A DNA stretch of 64,000 bases from NCBI GenBank assembly GCA_016787045.1, contig JAEUVA010000011.1, positions 304,411 to 368,410 of the forward strand, in the 5' to 3' direction. The notes under the pieces are model-generated. The model was not told the origin of the DNA. It ran no database searches and saw only the letters and a program-made list of their open reading frames with translations. A program made the position numbers and the translations under genes. Below, one piece after another: positions 52,473-63,800 of the stretch; the stretch's first letter is position 1; each line of letters begins with the position of its first letter. This DNA is from Chitinophagales bacterium (lineage in GTDB: Bacteria > Bacteroidota > Bacteroidia > Chitinophagales > LD1).

Positions 52473-53621
52473 ATGAATTTATCGCCCCTACTGCTCATTA
52501 CCATAGCGTTTAGCGCAGCGTATTTCATATTGGTGGTTTATTTTTTGGTAGGATGGTTACGGCTCAAAAAAACAACCACTGCCGAAGAAAACCACCTGCC
52601 CTTTGTAAGTGTAATTATTCCTACTCGCAACGAAAGCGAAAACATACAGCGCTGCCTGCAAAGCATTTTTGCACAAAATTACCCCAAGCATTTGTTTGAA
52701 GTTATAGTGGTAGATGATTACAGCACTGACCCTACACTGCGTTTAGCAAGAGAAATGCAGCAGCCCAACTTATTAGTCTTAGATTTAATGCAATACCTCG
52801 GCAATCCTGGAGAGTATTCGCCCAACAAAAAGAAAGCCATTTCGCTGGGTATTAAAAACGCAAAAGGCGAATTGATAATTACCACCGATGGCGATTGCAC
52901 CATGAACCAAAACTGGCTGCGCGCCATGGTAGCCGCTTACGCGCAAAGCGAATGCAAACTACTTACCGGCCCGGTAATGATGAAACCCGCGCGCTGGCCG
53001 CTGGAAATTTTTCAGCAATTAGATGTCATGAATCTGGTAGCCATTACAGGAGCCACCATTCGCAATGGTTTCCCTACTATGTGTAATGGCGCCAACCTCA
53101 TGTATAGCAAGCAAACATTTTTGGAAGTAGAGGGCTTTAAAGGCAACATGGATTTGCCTACCGGTGACGATGTTTTTTTGATGCAGAAAATAGAGGAGCG
53201 GTACCCCAACAGCATTGGCTTTGTCAAAAATTTTGAGGCCTGTGTGTTTACCAAACCCGAGCGCACGCTCAGCGGTTTTGTATCACAGCGCATACGCTGG
53301 ATTTCCAAATCATCGCGCTATAGCGCCAGTGCGGTGGCCTCGGTGCTGTACTTTGCGTATTTGTTTCATCTGCTCATTTGTATCAATGGGTTATATGTAC
53401 TCTCGGGGTTGCCAATGAGTTGGCTGCCTATGGCCATAGCCGGTGGCACCAAGCTATTGGTGGACTTAATATTTAACTTACCGGTAACCATTTTCTTCCG
53501 TAAACCCGTGTTGCTGTTGGTTTATCCCAGTGTAAACATTTTTTATGTGTTGTATGTGGTTATTATCGGAGTGTTAAGTTTGACCGGAAAATACCGCTGG
53601 AAAGACCGGCAGATTAAATAA
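52473..53621 (+). CDS. Membrane-associated GT2 glycosyltransferase
   Basis: An N-terminal membrane helix (about 4-27) precedes a GT2 domain: VSVIIPTRNESENIQRCLQS, EVIVVDDYSTDPTL, TTDGDCTM with the DxD-type metal site, and QRIRWISKSSR, the QxxRW motif of processive enzymes. Three C-terminal hydrophobic segments follow. It may build a polymer or modify a membrane lipid. Its stop overlaps the ATG of the next gene by one base (TAATG), implying coupling with the permease gene. The product cannot be named. Confidence 0.87.
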   Translation: MNLSPLLLITIAFSAAYFILVVYFLVGWLRLKKTTTAEENHLPFVSVIIPTRNESENIQRCLQSIFAQNYPKHLFEVIVVDDYSTDPTLRLAREMQQPNLLVLDLMQYLGNPGEYSPNKKKAISLGIKNAKGELIITTDGDCTMNQNWLRAMVAAYAQSECKLLTGPVMMKPARWPLEIFQQLDVMNLVAITGATIRNGFPTMCNGANLMYSKQTFLEVEGFKGNMDLPTGDDVFLMQKIEERYPNSIGFVKNFEACVFTKPERTLSGFVSQRIRWISKSSRYSASAVASVLYFAYLFHLLICINGLYVLSGLPMSWLPMAIAGGTKLLVDLIFNLPVTIFFRKPVLLLVYPSVNIFYVLYVVIIGVLSLTGKYRWKDRQIK

Positions 53622-54781
53622 TGCAGCAACAAGTACAATCCGTATCGCTCAACCAAAAAGCATGGCGCAGACTCAAACGCAACAAGAGCGCTATGTTTGG
53701 CTTGGCGGTAATTGTGCTGGCTGTACTACTTGCAGCATTGGCGTACCTAATAGTACCCGATAACTCGCCATCGGGCAATGAGCAGATTTTGCAATTAGAA
53801 ACCCATGAGCCGGGGTTCAAAATTCACTTGCTCAAAAAATACAGACACACCGAAAATCAAGGCGGATTTTTGCAAGGCGCTTGGGGTGGGTTTGTGAAAA
53901 ATTACGAACCTGTACCCATCACCGAGTTTAGGTTTGAGCAAGACACATTGGCCTATACCGAGTATCGTGGCAAAAACTTTATGCCCGAAACGCACCGCAT
54001 GGCGTACAACGACATACTGGGTGGCGGCTACGATACACTAAGCAGCGGAGACAGAAAAATATTGGTTGACCAATGTTGCATAGTGGAACGCAAATTTTGG
54101 CTCGGTACCGATAAGTTTGGCCGCGATATTCTTTCGCGCATGATTATTGGTGTGCGGGTATCGCTCAGTGTGGGCTTAATTTCAGTGGGCATTTCTCTGC
54201 TCATCGGTATTGTGCTGGGTTCGCTGGCAGGTTATTTCAGGGGTTGGGTGGATGAAGGTATTATGTGGGTGATTAATGTATTTTGGAGCATTCCTACATT
54301 GTTGTTGGCCATGGGTCTGTATATCAGCGCAGGTAGTTTGATTGAAAACAAACTCACACTCATCTTTATAGCCGTAGGGCTTACCATGTGGGTAGAAACT
54401 GCACGTATTGTGCGCGGTCAGTTTTTGGCCATCCGCGAATTGGAGTTTGTTACCGCTGCGCGCAGCTTAGCTTTTGGCGATGCCCGCATCATTTTTCGCC
54501 ATATTTTACCCAACATTATGGGGCCTATTATTGTAGTGGCTTGCAGCAACTTTGCCAGCGCCATTTTGGTAGAAAGTGGTTTGAGCTACATCGGGCTTGG
54601 CATACAACCACCCGCTCCAAGTTGGGGCACTATGCTCAACGAGTACAAAGATTTTATCAATACCAACAAGGCCTATCTTGCTCTGTTTCCGAGCGTGGCC
54701 ATTATGCTGTTGGTGCTGGCCTTCAACTTACTGGGCAATGGCCTGCGCGATGCGCTGGATGTAAAAGGGCAAGCTGATTAA
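53621..54781 (+). CDS. OppC/DppC-like ABC transporter permease
   Basis: A typical OppC N-terminus (WRRLKRNKSAMFGLAVIVLA) is followed by a long extracytoplasmic stretch (about 48-160). The binding-protein-dependent transport core then begins at WLGTDKFGRDILSRMIIGVR, with the EAA loop FVTAARSLAFGDARIIFRHI and PNIMGPII contacting the ATPase. It should be one half of a peptide/nickel-type importer channel, but no ATPase, OppB or binding protein lies in the window. The long insert after helix 1 is larger than in enterobacterial OppC. Substrate unknown. Confidence 0.88.
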   Translation: MQQQVQSVSLNQKAWRRLKRNKSAMFGLAVIVLAVLLAALAYLIVPDNSPSGNEQILQLETHEPGFKIHLLKKYRHTENQGGFLQGAWGGFVKNYEPVPITEFRFEQDTLAYTEYRGKNFMPETHRMAYNDILGGGYDTLSSGDRKILVDQCCIVERKFWLGTDKFGRDILSRMIIGVRVSLSVGLISVGISLLIGIVLGSLAGYFRGWVDEGIMWVINVFWSIPTLLLAMGLYISAGSLIENKLTLIFIAVGLTMWVETARIVRGQFLAIRELEFVTAARSLAFGDARIIFRHILPNIMGPIIVVACSNFASAILVESGLSYIGLGIQPPAPSWGTMLNEYKDFINTNKAYLALFPSVAIMLLVLAFNLLGNGLRDALDVKGQAD

Positions 54782-54786
54782 CGGAG

Positions 54787-56736
54787 CTACTTTCTCTTCA
54801 AATCAATATTGGTAGAAGGCGCAATTCGGATAGGTACTGTTTCCTCTTCGCAGTTGGTGAGTTCTAAACCAAAATCTTCGGCTGTAGAAAGTGAAAGCGA
54901 TTTGATAACGCGGTACCCCTTCACCACAAATTGTTCAATGGGTGTGAGTGCATCATCTATCGCCACACGGCTATTGAGCAATATAAATTTGAAATCGGCC
55001 GGCATACCGTATTTGCGCAGCGATGGGTAGTGAGAGAGTTCGTCCACCTCGCCATTCTTGACCATTTCTTCTACAATTTTGCTAAACATCAAATTCACTT
55101 TGTGTTCTACTTTGAAGCCAAAGGCCAACCGCACAAAAAATATTCTCCGCGGCACTATGGTATCTACCGAGTAAGAGGCACCAAACGGCTCGTTGGTAAT
55201 GTCCACATGCACAAACCAGTAAATATCGGCCCGCTTGGGTCGCTTGCGGAAAATAGAATATATAATGTTAGAATCTATATGGCTCTTGTCGTTGGCCATG
55301 GCCAAATACACCAAGTTGTTGGCCTCTTTGGCAATGGTTTCGTCTTTCATCAACTCGCGGAGTGGCTCTACATAGTCCTTAATTTCTACAAACTCAATAT
55401 GTTTTTTGCGCAGTTGACGGGCTTTGTAAAAAATCCACATGCCTAAAAACAGCAGCGAAGCAATCAACACCGTAAACCAACCACCATGCGTAAACTTGAG
55501 TAGGTTAGAAAAGAAAAAAGCGCCTTCAATAGATAAAAACACAATAGGTAGCCCCCAAACAATCATCGGATTTCTGCGCTGTACATACATGAGGTAGGTG
55601 AGCAACATGGTGGTCATCATCATGTCGATGGTGATGGCCAAGCCGTAGGCCGCTTCCATATTGGCGGCTTTTTCAAAACGCCACACCACCACTATACAAC
55701 CCACCAACAAAAACCAGTTGATGGCCGGTATGTAAATTTGCCCGCGGTGAGCAGTGGGGTACACCACCTTCATATTGGGCCACAGGCGTAGTTTCATGGC
55801 TTCGTTTACTAAGGTAAAGCACCCTGTAATTAAGGCCTGTGAGGCAATGATGGCAGCGGCAGCGGCTATGCCGATACCAAAAGGCAAAAACCACCGGGGC
55901 ATCAGTTCATAAAAAATGCTTGCTCCCTCTTTCCACACTTGGCCATTAAAATTTTTGAGCACATAAGCGCTTTGGCCAAAGTAGCTGAGGAGTAACGCGC
56001 CCAGTACAAATATCCAACTTACCCGTATGTTTTGCTTGCCGCAATGCCCCAGGTCAGAGTACAGCGCCTCGCCTCCTGTAGTACACAAGAACACAGCGCC
56101 CAAAAGCCAAAATCCTTTGGGGTACGTAATTAGCAAATGGATGGCGTGATATGGATTAAGCGCCTGTAATACAGAAGGATTTTTTATTATTTGTAACAAA
56201 CCCAAAATACCAATCATAGAAAACCATACCAGCATCACCGGGCCAAAAAAACTGCCCACTACGCGGGTGCCAAACTGCTGAAACACAAACAGCCCAATCA
56301 GTATCACAATAACAATAGGCATAATGGGTATATCGGGGTTAATGCGCGTTAAGCCCTCAATGGCCGAAGAAATGGAAATAGGAGGAGTAATAAAACCATC
56401 GGCTATCAATGCCGCGCAACCCACTATGGCCGGAAAAATAGTCCAGGTTACTTTGTATCTGCGCACCAAAGCGTACAGGGCAAAAATCCCCCCCTCGCCT
56501 TTGTTATCAGCATTGAGAGTAAGGTACACATATTTGAAAGTGGTGATGATAAGGAGCGTCCAAAAAACACAACTAAGCCCACCCAACACCAACTCGGGCG
56601 ACACTACTTGCTTGCTCAATATGGCGCTCATTACATACAGCGGTGAGGTACCAATATCGCCAAAGATGATACCGAGTGTAATAAGTACACCGGCACCCGA
56701 AAGCGGAAGCCCGTGGTTGCGATTGCTATTACCCAT
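54787..56736 (-). CDS. kup: Kup-type potassium uptake transporter
   Basis: Twelve hydrophobic segments and the Kup signatures TLGIIFGDIGTSPLYV, TLNADNKGEGGIFALYALVR, GFITPPISISSAIEGL and FLCTTGGEALYSDLGHCG are present, with the characteristic soluble C-terminal tail (about 440-649). Kup imports K+ with H+ across the inner membrane. It is convergent with the permease gene, 5 bp apart. The 215-bp gap on its 5' side (56737-56951) holds its promoter and that of the aquaporin gene. Confidence 0.95.
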   Translation of the reverse strand: MGNSNRNHGLPLSGAGVLITLGIIFGDIGTSPLYVMSAILSKQVVSPELVLGGLSCVFWTLLIITTFKYVYLTLNADNKGEGGIFALYALVRRYKVTWTIFPAIVGCAALIADGFITPPISISSAIEGLTRINPDIPIMPIVIVILIGLFVFQQFGTRVVGSFFGPVMLVWFSMIGILGLLQIIKNPSVLQALNPYHAIHLLITYPKGFWLLGAVFLCTTGGEALYSDLGHCGKQNIRVSWIFVLGALLLSYFGQSAYVLKNFNGQVWKEGASIFYELMPRWFLPFGIGIAAAAAIIASQALITGCFTLVNEAMKLRLWPNMKVVYPTAHRGQIYIPAINWFLLVGCIVVVWRFEKAANMEAAYGLAITIDMMMTTMLLTYLMYVQRRNPMIVWGLPIVFLSIEGAFFFSNLLKFTHGGWFTVLIASLLFLGMWIFYKARQLRKKHIEFVEIKDYVEPLRELMKDETIAKEANNLVYLAMANDKSHIDSNIIYSIFRKRPKRADIYWFVHVDITNEPFGASYSVDTIVPRRIFFVRLAFGFKVEHKVNLMFSKIVEEMVKNGEVDELSHYPSLRKYGMPADFKFILLNSRVAIDDALTPIEQFVVKGYRVIKSLSLSTAEDFGLELTNCEEETVPIRIAPSTNIDLKRK

Positions 56737-56897
56737 TATAGGTGATGTGGTTTAATGTGAGCGAAAACAAACGTGCCGGCACGTGCGGACAGGAACTCAT
56801 GTGATGTATTGCGCGGCAAATGTAAATAGTATTATACACGTAGCCAGAAACGAAGCAATTATTTTTCTATCACTGAATCGCTTTATACCAGATTGCA

Positions 56898-56928
56898 TTG
56901 GCCATTTGCAATGCCACACATAAATTTT
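56898..56928 (+). promoter_or_regulatory. Candidate promoter of the aquaporin gene
   Basis: A TTG (56898-56900) stands 20 bases before TAAATTTT (56921-56928), one mismatch from TAnnTTTG, and 23 bases before the ATG at 56952. Pattern only. Confidence 0.35.
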
Positions 56929-56951
56929 ATCTTGGTTAAAAATACGCAGCT

Positions 56952-57596
56952 ATGGTGCGCAAACTTCTTAGTGAATACATCGGTACATTTATCCTTTTAT
57001 TTACCGGTACCGGTGCCGTAGTGGTGAACCAACAAACCGGTGGAGCATTGGGTTTAGTGGGCATTGCGTTGGTTTGGGGGTTTGTAATTATTGCTCTTAT
57101 CTACGCCTTTGGCGATATATCGGGCACCCACCTCAATGCAGCGGTGACCATTGGTTTTGCTGTAGATGAGCGGTTTGCCTGGAAAGAAGTGCCCGGATAT
57201 TTAGCCGCACAGTTAGCTGGTGCGGTGAGCGCCAGCGTATTGTTACACATCCTTTTTCCCGAAAATAAACACTTAGGTGTTACCCTGCCTACCGGTACAG
57301 ATTGGCAGTCATTTGTATTAGAGGTGGTAATGATGTTTATTCTCATGCTGGTGATACTGCGCGTAAGCACCGGAGCTAAAGAGAAGGGCATCACAGCAGG
57401 CATTGCCATTGGCGGCACGGTGCTGCTGTTGGTATTGTTTGGCGGCCCCATCAGCGCTACGAGCTTAAACCCCACCCGCTCCCTTGCCCCCGCCTTAGTA
57501 AGTGGTAACTATCAATCGCTTTGGATATATCTTACCGCTCCGTTTTTAGGGGCAATAAGTGCAGTATTGGCACACAAGGTGCTGATGAAGGAATAG
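56952..57596 (+). CDS. MIP family aquaporin with altered first NPA motif
   Basis: Six hydrophobic segments and the MIP signature are seen. The first half-helix motif is SGTHLNAAVTIG, with NAA in place of NPA, and the second is TSLNPTRSLAPAL, with NPT and the selectivity-filter Arg. The protein (214 residues) is short, as in aquaporins rather than glycerol facilitators, which usually have an extra loop. It passes water or a small neutral solute across the inner membrane. It is a single-gene unit. Confidence 0.9.
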   Translation: MVRKLLSEYIGTFILLFTGTGAVVVNQQTGGALGLVGIALVWGFVIIALIYAFGDISGTHLNAAVTIGFAVDERFAWKEVPGYLAAQLAGAVSASVLLHILFPENKHLGVTLPTGTDWQSFVLEVVMMFILMLVILRVSTGAKEKGITAGIAIGGTVLLLVLFGGPISATSLNPTRSLAPALVSGNYQSLWIYLTAPFLGAISAVLAHKVLMKE

Positions 57597-57627
57597 TGAA
57601 GATTTTGTTGGGTACAAATACCCCCTC

Positions 57628-57658
57628 TTGACACTAACCAATAATTAATTTACCTTAG
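57628..57658 (+). promoter_or_regulatory. Candidate promoter of the giant surface protein gene
   Basis: TTG (57628-57630) lies 20 bases before TACCTTAG (57651-57658), one mismatch from TAnnTTTG. It would give a leader of about 145 bases before the ATG at 57809. Pattern only. Confidence 0.4.
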
Positions 57659-57808
57659 GCCAATAATTGAGTGCGTGACTGCTTGAATTTTGTTAGTGGC
57701 AGTTACAAACAGAGCTTCTTTGGCTGTGTGATTAGGATTAGCCACACAGCACCCCACACACCGGATTTTTTTACTGGCTTGTATCTTTTCACATTTCAAA
57801 TAAACACT

Positions 57809-60800
57809 ATGAAAGGAAATTTACCCCAATGTAATTTTCGCTTCCTAAATGGCCGGTTTTTTCCGGCAGTTACTTTCCGCACAATCATTTTTGCGATGTT
57901 GCTTTTGGTTTGTTCTAACCAAGCCAATGCACAATGCTACGGCTCAAGCTGGGGGCCATACTTTGGCAATTTACCTGATGCAACCTGCTCAGTCCAAAGT
58001 TTCAACACTCCTTCTACCGGCCACAATTATTGGAATGGTGTAAACGGACAAACCTATACTTTTACTGCAGTTGGAGGTACCGGATGGACTACCCCGCACA
58101 TTACTTTGTTCAGATATAATGGCTCTTGGCAGGTAGTAGCCAACGGGGTAGGTAGTGTGTCTTGGACATCTGACCTTACAACGGGCAACAATTTAGTAGT
58201 GGTGTATAATGGCTCTGCTTGTGCTCCCGCATGGCCGGGTAACGGCTCTGCCTATTCTGCGGTGTTGCAATACCGTAACGTGACCAACGCTTCTATGAGT
58301 GCATCAGTATCTGCTAACACTTGCGGAGCTACCTGCAATGGTACCGTTAACCTTACGCTCACCAGCCCCACCGCCTGTGGCACCGCCACCCGCGATGATG
58401 GCCACTATGAGCAGTTTAATGTGTACAATAGCACCAATATTTCGGTAACTCAAGCGCCTTACAGCACTTACTGGACTAACTCCGGCAGCGGAAATGCCGG
58501 TGTGGATGCAAGCGGACAGGCATTTTTTACCGGCCCGGATGGATGGAGCCACGCTTTTTATACCAACCAAAACATCAGCAGGCAGGCGGGCAGGGTGTTT
58601 CAGGGCAGATGGTATAGTTCAGGCACAGGAAGCTCTTCCATGGTTGGTTGGAAAAACACGGGTACAGGTAACAGTTATACAGATTTTACTTACGCTCTAT
58701 ACCCTTATGGAAATGGAGGTCTTCAGGTTTATGAAGATGGCAACTACAGGGGTGATTTTACAAGCTATGCATCAGGAATCATAGGAACTAATAAGTGGAT
58801 TGATTTTAAAATAGTACTTAAAGCCACAGGTGCAGATTATTATCTGAGAGATAACGCCACAGCCGGACCATGGAGGTTAATTTACTCCTCTTCTTATTCC
58901 ACAGCTGCTTCTTTAAAGGCAGGAGCTACCTTCAATTCTTCTTGTTGCAATTTTTATTTGGATGATTTGTTTGTAGGTGGAGCCAGCAGATTTCCATTAA
59001 CCTGCTATGGTAGTAAAACATGGGCTGCCAGTGACCAATGGGGTAATGTGGCTGTTGCCAGCGCCACAGTTGGCACAGAAACTACTGCACCAACTGTAAC
59101 GCCTACCACAACCAATTTAATTACCGTACCTGCATTGGGTTGCAAAAGCGTTGGTACTATTAACCAACCCACCATGAGCGATGTGTGCGAGGCGGCAGCC
59201 GTAAAAAATGTGATAGCCACCAGTGGCTTAGTGGGTTGGTACCGGGCCGATGCGGGCGTAGTAATGGATGATGCTGCCCGGGTAGCCGAGTGGCGCGATA
59301 TGAGCGGCAACAACAACCACATCACTCAAACTGGTTATTTAGACAGGCGCCCAACCTATGTTACCAACGCTATAAATGGGCAGCCCACCTTACGATTTAC
59401 GACTAATCAGTTTATGACCTCGCCAAATGTATTTACCAATCCACAATACACTGTCATTACCATTAGTAAAATGAATAGTGGCTCATCTCGGTTAATATCC
59501 TCAGCCACTACTAACTGGCTGCTGGGTTATCATGGCGGAGCAATGGATAAACTATATGCCAACAACTGGATAAGCCCATCTCCCAACACGCCAGGCACCA
59601 ACACAGCTCCGCACATGTACACCGTTACCAGTGCCGGAAACAACTCAACCACCATTTTATACGATTTTGGAGTGCAGCTATATTCTGCAAATGCCGGTAA
59701 CCCAAGTGCTCCCGGGTCAATACAACTTAATGGTTACACAGGGGCGATAAACCAAACTTCCAATGGCGACATCTCTGAAGTAATTGTTTACAACCGGGTA
59801 CTATCTACTGCTGAGCGCGAAGCGGTGGAGGGGTATCTTTCGCAGAAGTATGCTGTGAGTGCTCCTTATCCGGTGCTAACTGCCAGCCAAACATACTCTT
59901 CGGGCAACACAACTGTAGCCCATCAGGCAGCCGATAGAGCCGGCAACCGCAGCGCAAACTTTGACCAAACGGTATCTACTACTGCATTTGCAGGCCCTAC
60001 GGTAACTGCTACACCTACAGCACTTTGCGCTGGTAGCAACGTATCGGTTACATTGTCGGGCATGGCACCTGCTGGCAATAAACTTACTTGCAGTGCAAGC
60101 GCAAACTACTTAAATCCAAACCCTAACCCTGTGATTGGCTCAAATTGGACTATAGAAGCGTGGTATAATGCCTCCGCATTACCAGCTAATGCCGGTGGTT
60201 GGAATACACTTATCAGGGGTACAGCATACCACCACATTATTATTGATAGGGGTGGAAATGGCGGATCTACTACCGGGCAGTTGGGTACATATGTGGGGGG
60301 CTTTCAGAGTAGTGGGTTTAATATTATTGCCAACATCACCAGCGGCTGGCACCACATTGCCGCTGTAGGTACAGGTGGTCTTACCCGGTTTTATGTAGAT
60401 GGCGTAGTAGTTGGTACCACTAGCAGCCAACCTACTGACAACATTGTAGCGATTGGCAACTTTCAAGGGGGCGGCCAACACTTTGGTGAGGTAGATGAAG
60501 TACGTATATGGAATGTGGCATTGCCTCAAAATACCATTAGTTTATATCAAAATAAGGCCATCACCAATACTCACCCCAATTGGGCAAACTTAGTTTCCTA
60601 CTACAAAATGGACGGAAACGGAAATGACTCCAAGGGATCTTCTCCCGGTACATTAACCGGTGGAGCCACGGCTTCGGCAGCTACAGCTTATTATACTTAC
60701 AATGTAACCAATAATATTGGTGGTTCTCTTTCTCCGGCCAGCCCCAGCACCTCAGAAACATACACTGTTACAGGAGCCACTGTTAGCAATTACATTGAAG

Positions 60801-63800
60801 CATCTGCAACTGCCAACAGTTGCACAAGCACAACCAGCAATGCATTTGTAGAAGTAAGGCCAACTATTACACCGAGTATAAGCGGCACGGTATCTGTTTG
60901 CCAAGGTGCGCCTAACCAAACAATTACCTTCACTAACATACAGGCGTTTCCAATTACAATTACATACAAAGTGAACGGAGGGGTAGATCAAACTATTAAT
61001 GTTGCCGGCAGTAGTACGGCTACTGTTTCTCAGAGCGCAGCTACAGTGAACGCGTATATTTATACTCTGCATAGTGCGCAATATCAAACTGCCCCCACAT
61101 GCCCTGTAACTGTTAGCGGTAGTGCTACTGTCACTGTACATGCCAATCCATCACCGCCCACAATAACAGCTACTGAAACGTGGGGCAATTCCAATAATGA
61201 TGGGGTGATATGTAATGGAAACTCCGTAGTGCTGAACAGCTCGGCATCTGCCTCATACTTATGGAGTGCAAATGCTGCCAGCGCCACCACACAATCTACC
61301 GGCTCGTTATCTCCTACGTCAAATACGACCTACTCCGTTACAATAACTGATGGTAATGGTTGCCAAAACAGTAACAGTTATACCGTTACGGTCAACTCAA
61401 ACCCCTCAGCACCTACCATTACTGCCACAGAAACATCCGGACAAGCCAATAATGATGGCGTAATTTGTAACGGGTTCTCAGCCGTTTTGAACAGCTCAGC
61501 AGCTACTAGTTACCTGTGGAGTGCGAACGCGGCCAGTGCTACTACACAATCTACCGGCTCACTTTCTCCAAGCGGCAATACGGCATATAGCGTAACTATT
61601 ACCGATGCAAACGGCTGTAAAAACAACAATAGCTATACAGTTACGGTAACACCGCTACCCACGGGTGTGCTATCAGGTACCACTACCATTTGCTATGGAC
61701 AAACCACCTCTCTGAGCATTGCCGTTACCGGCACCGGCCCTTGGAGTGGTACGCTGTCAGATGGCACTAACTTTAGCGGCAACAGCAGCCCAATAAGTGT
61801 GGCCGTAACTCCATTGAGCAACACGACCTACACCATTGCCACCTTAAATGATGCCTTATGCACGGCCACAGGAGGAGATTTAAGTGGTAGCGCAGCAGTA
61901 ACGGTTAACTTTTGTAGTAACACATGGGTAGGAGGTACCACGAGCTGGCATTTGGGCAGTAACTGGAGTTTGGGTGTGCCACCTAACCACTGCTCTTCGG
62001 ATGTATTGATACCCACTGCACCGGTGGGTGGAACCTTCCCTACCATCAGTAGTACAGATATTAATGTGGCCAATATAGAAGTACAACAAGGCGCCACAGT
62101 TACGGTAAACGGAGGCCGCAAACTGACCGTATGCGGCAATTGGACAGGCGGCAGCGCAAGTAATGCCACGGTAAGCGGCAGCGGAGAGCTAATTCTCAGC
62201 GGCAGCGCACTGCAAACCATTAGCGGCAAAACACGGGTCAACCAGTTTAGATTGGATAACACAAATGGCGCCCAACTGCAAAATGCAAACAGCGCTTTAG
62301 AAGTTAATCTGGCTTTAGAACTCAAAGCCGGCAACCTGGCAGCAGGTAGCGGAAGCATAGTACTTAAATCCGATGCGGCCAATACGGCTTACTTAGACAA
62401 CTTCAGTGCGGGCTTTAGCGGTACCTACACCGGCAACCTTACCGTAGAGCGCTACATCAGCAACACAGCCGATGGTTATCGTAACATCAGTTCACCGGTA
62501 TCGGCCAATGTATCGCAGTTGGCGGACGACTTCCCGATATTTGGTCAAAACGGAGTAAGCTGCTGGTATGCATACACCCCCTATCCGAACGTACAGATAT
62601 ACAGCGAAAACATGAACAACAACCTTTCTACCCCATCGGGGGATTACTACACCGGCTGGCTAAGCCGCACCGGGCAAGGCAATGTAATGGGCGCCATGCA
62701 GGGATACGCAGTACGCACCTACCAGGGAGCGCCATTTGTGATAGACATTAAAGGCACACCAAACAATGGGCCACTCAGCCGCACCATATCGCACACGGTA
62801 TCTGCCACACCGTCAGCAGACGGCTGGAACTTTATCGGCAACCCGTACGCCTCGCCTATTGACTGGAACGATGTACAAGCCCTCAACAGCGGCATAGACG
62901 CCTCTTACTACGCCTTCAACACCACAGGCGAATACAGCGGCAACTACAGCAGCTACAATGGGGTAACAGGCACCAATGGCGGCACACGCAACATTGCCTC
63001 TATGCAAGGGTTCTTTGTGAAGAAAACAGCAGCAGGCAACCAACCGTTTGTGATGGACAACACGGTACGCGAAGCAGAAACGAATACGGTATTTCACAAA
63101 GGAGCACCACTAAGCAATGAAGTACGCTTAGAGCTGAGCGGCAATGGCAACAGCGATGAAATAGTTACCTATACAGATGCCACTGCCACAATAAACTTTG
63201 ATGCCGCGCAAGATGCCCTCAAAATGCCGGCCGGCAGCACGGTGTACATGAGCTACCAACTCAACGGTAAAGAATACGCCATCAATGCAATAGACCAGAT
63301 TACCGATGCCACGGTGCTACCATTGGTACTATGGGCAAGAGACACGGGAGTGTACACCCTCAACGCCACCGAGCTCAACCTCAAAGGCCTGGTTGCCTAC
63401 CTCAAAGACACTCACTACCAAAGCCCGACCCTACTCAGTACCTCAGGCAGCGGAGTACAACTGACACTCCACGGAGGCCAAACCTACCAAAACCGCTACA
63501 GCATTGTGTTCAAACAAACCGAAGTAGTAGACAACGATGAGATAGGCAAATCAGATGAAACCACCGGCACAAGCAACCCGCAAGCCGGCAAAAACACTAT
63601 CCGCATCTACAGCTACGACAATGTAGCGGTGGTAGAAAGGAGCACGGAAGAGCCGGCCACCATCAGCGTTACCAACCTGATAGGCCAAACTATCAAAGAG
63701 GTAAATACTACGAGCAAGCGTACCGAAATAGAATTAGGCAACGACAACGAATGGTATGCCATAGTGAAAGTGAAAGAAGCCAATCAGACCAAAACCGGTA

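Noticed and set aside
57671..57808. GTG-initiated N-terminal extension of the giant surface protein
   Set aside because: It would add 46 residues before an otherwise clear signal peptide that begins at the ATG at 57809, and it overlaps the likely promoter and leader.
61145..61654. Regular repeat spacing considered as a CRISPR-like array
   Set aside because: It is a two-copy 255-bp in-frame protein repeat with diverged third positions, not short direct repeats with unique spacers.
61828..62382. Minus-strand open frame of 184 codons
   Set aside because: It lies wholly within the giant surface protein gene and reflects its codon bias, with no family motif.
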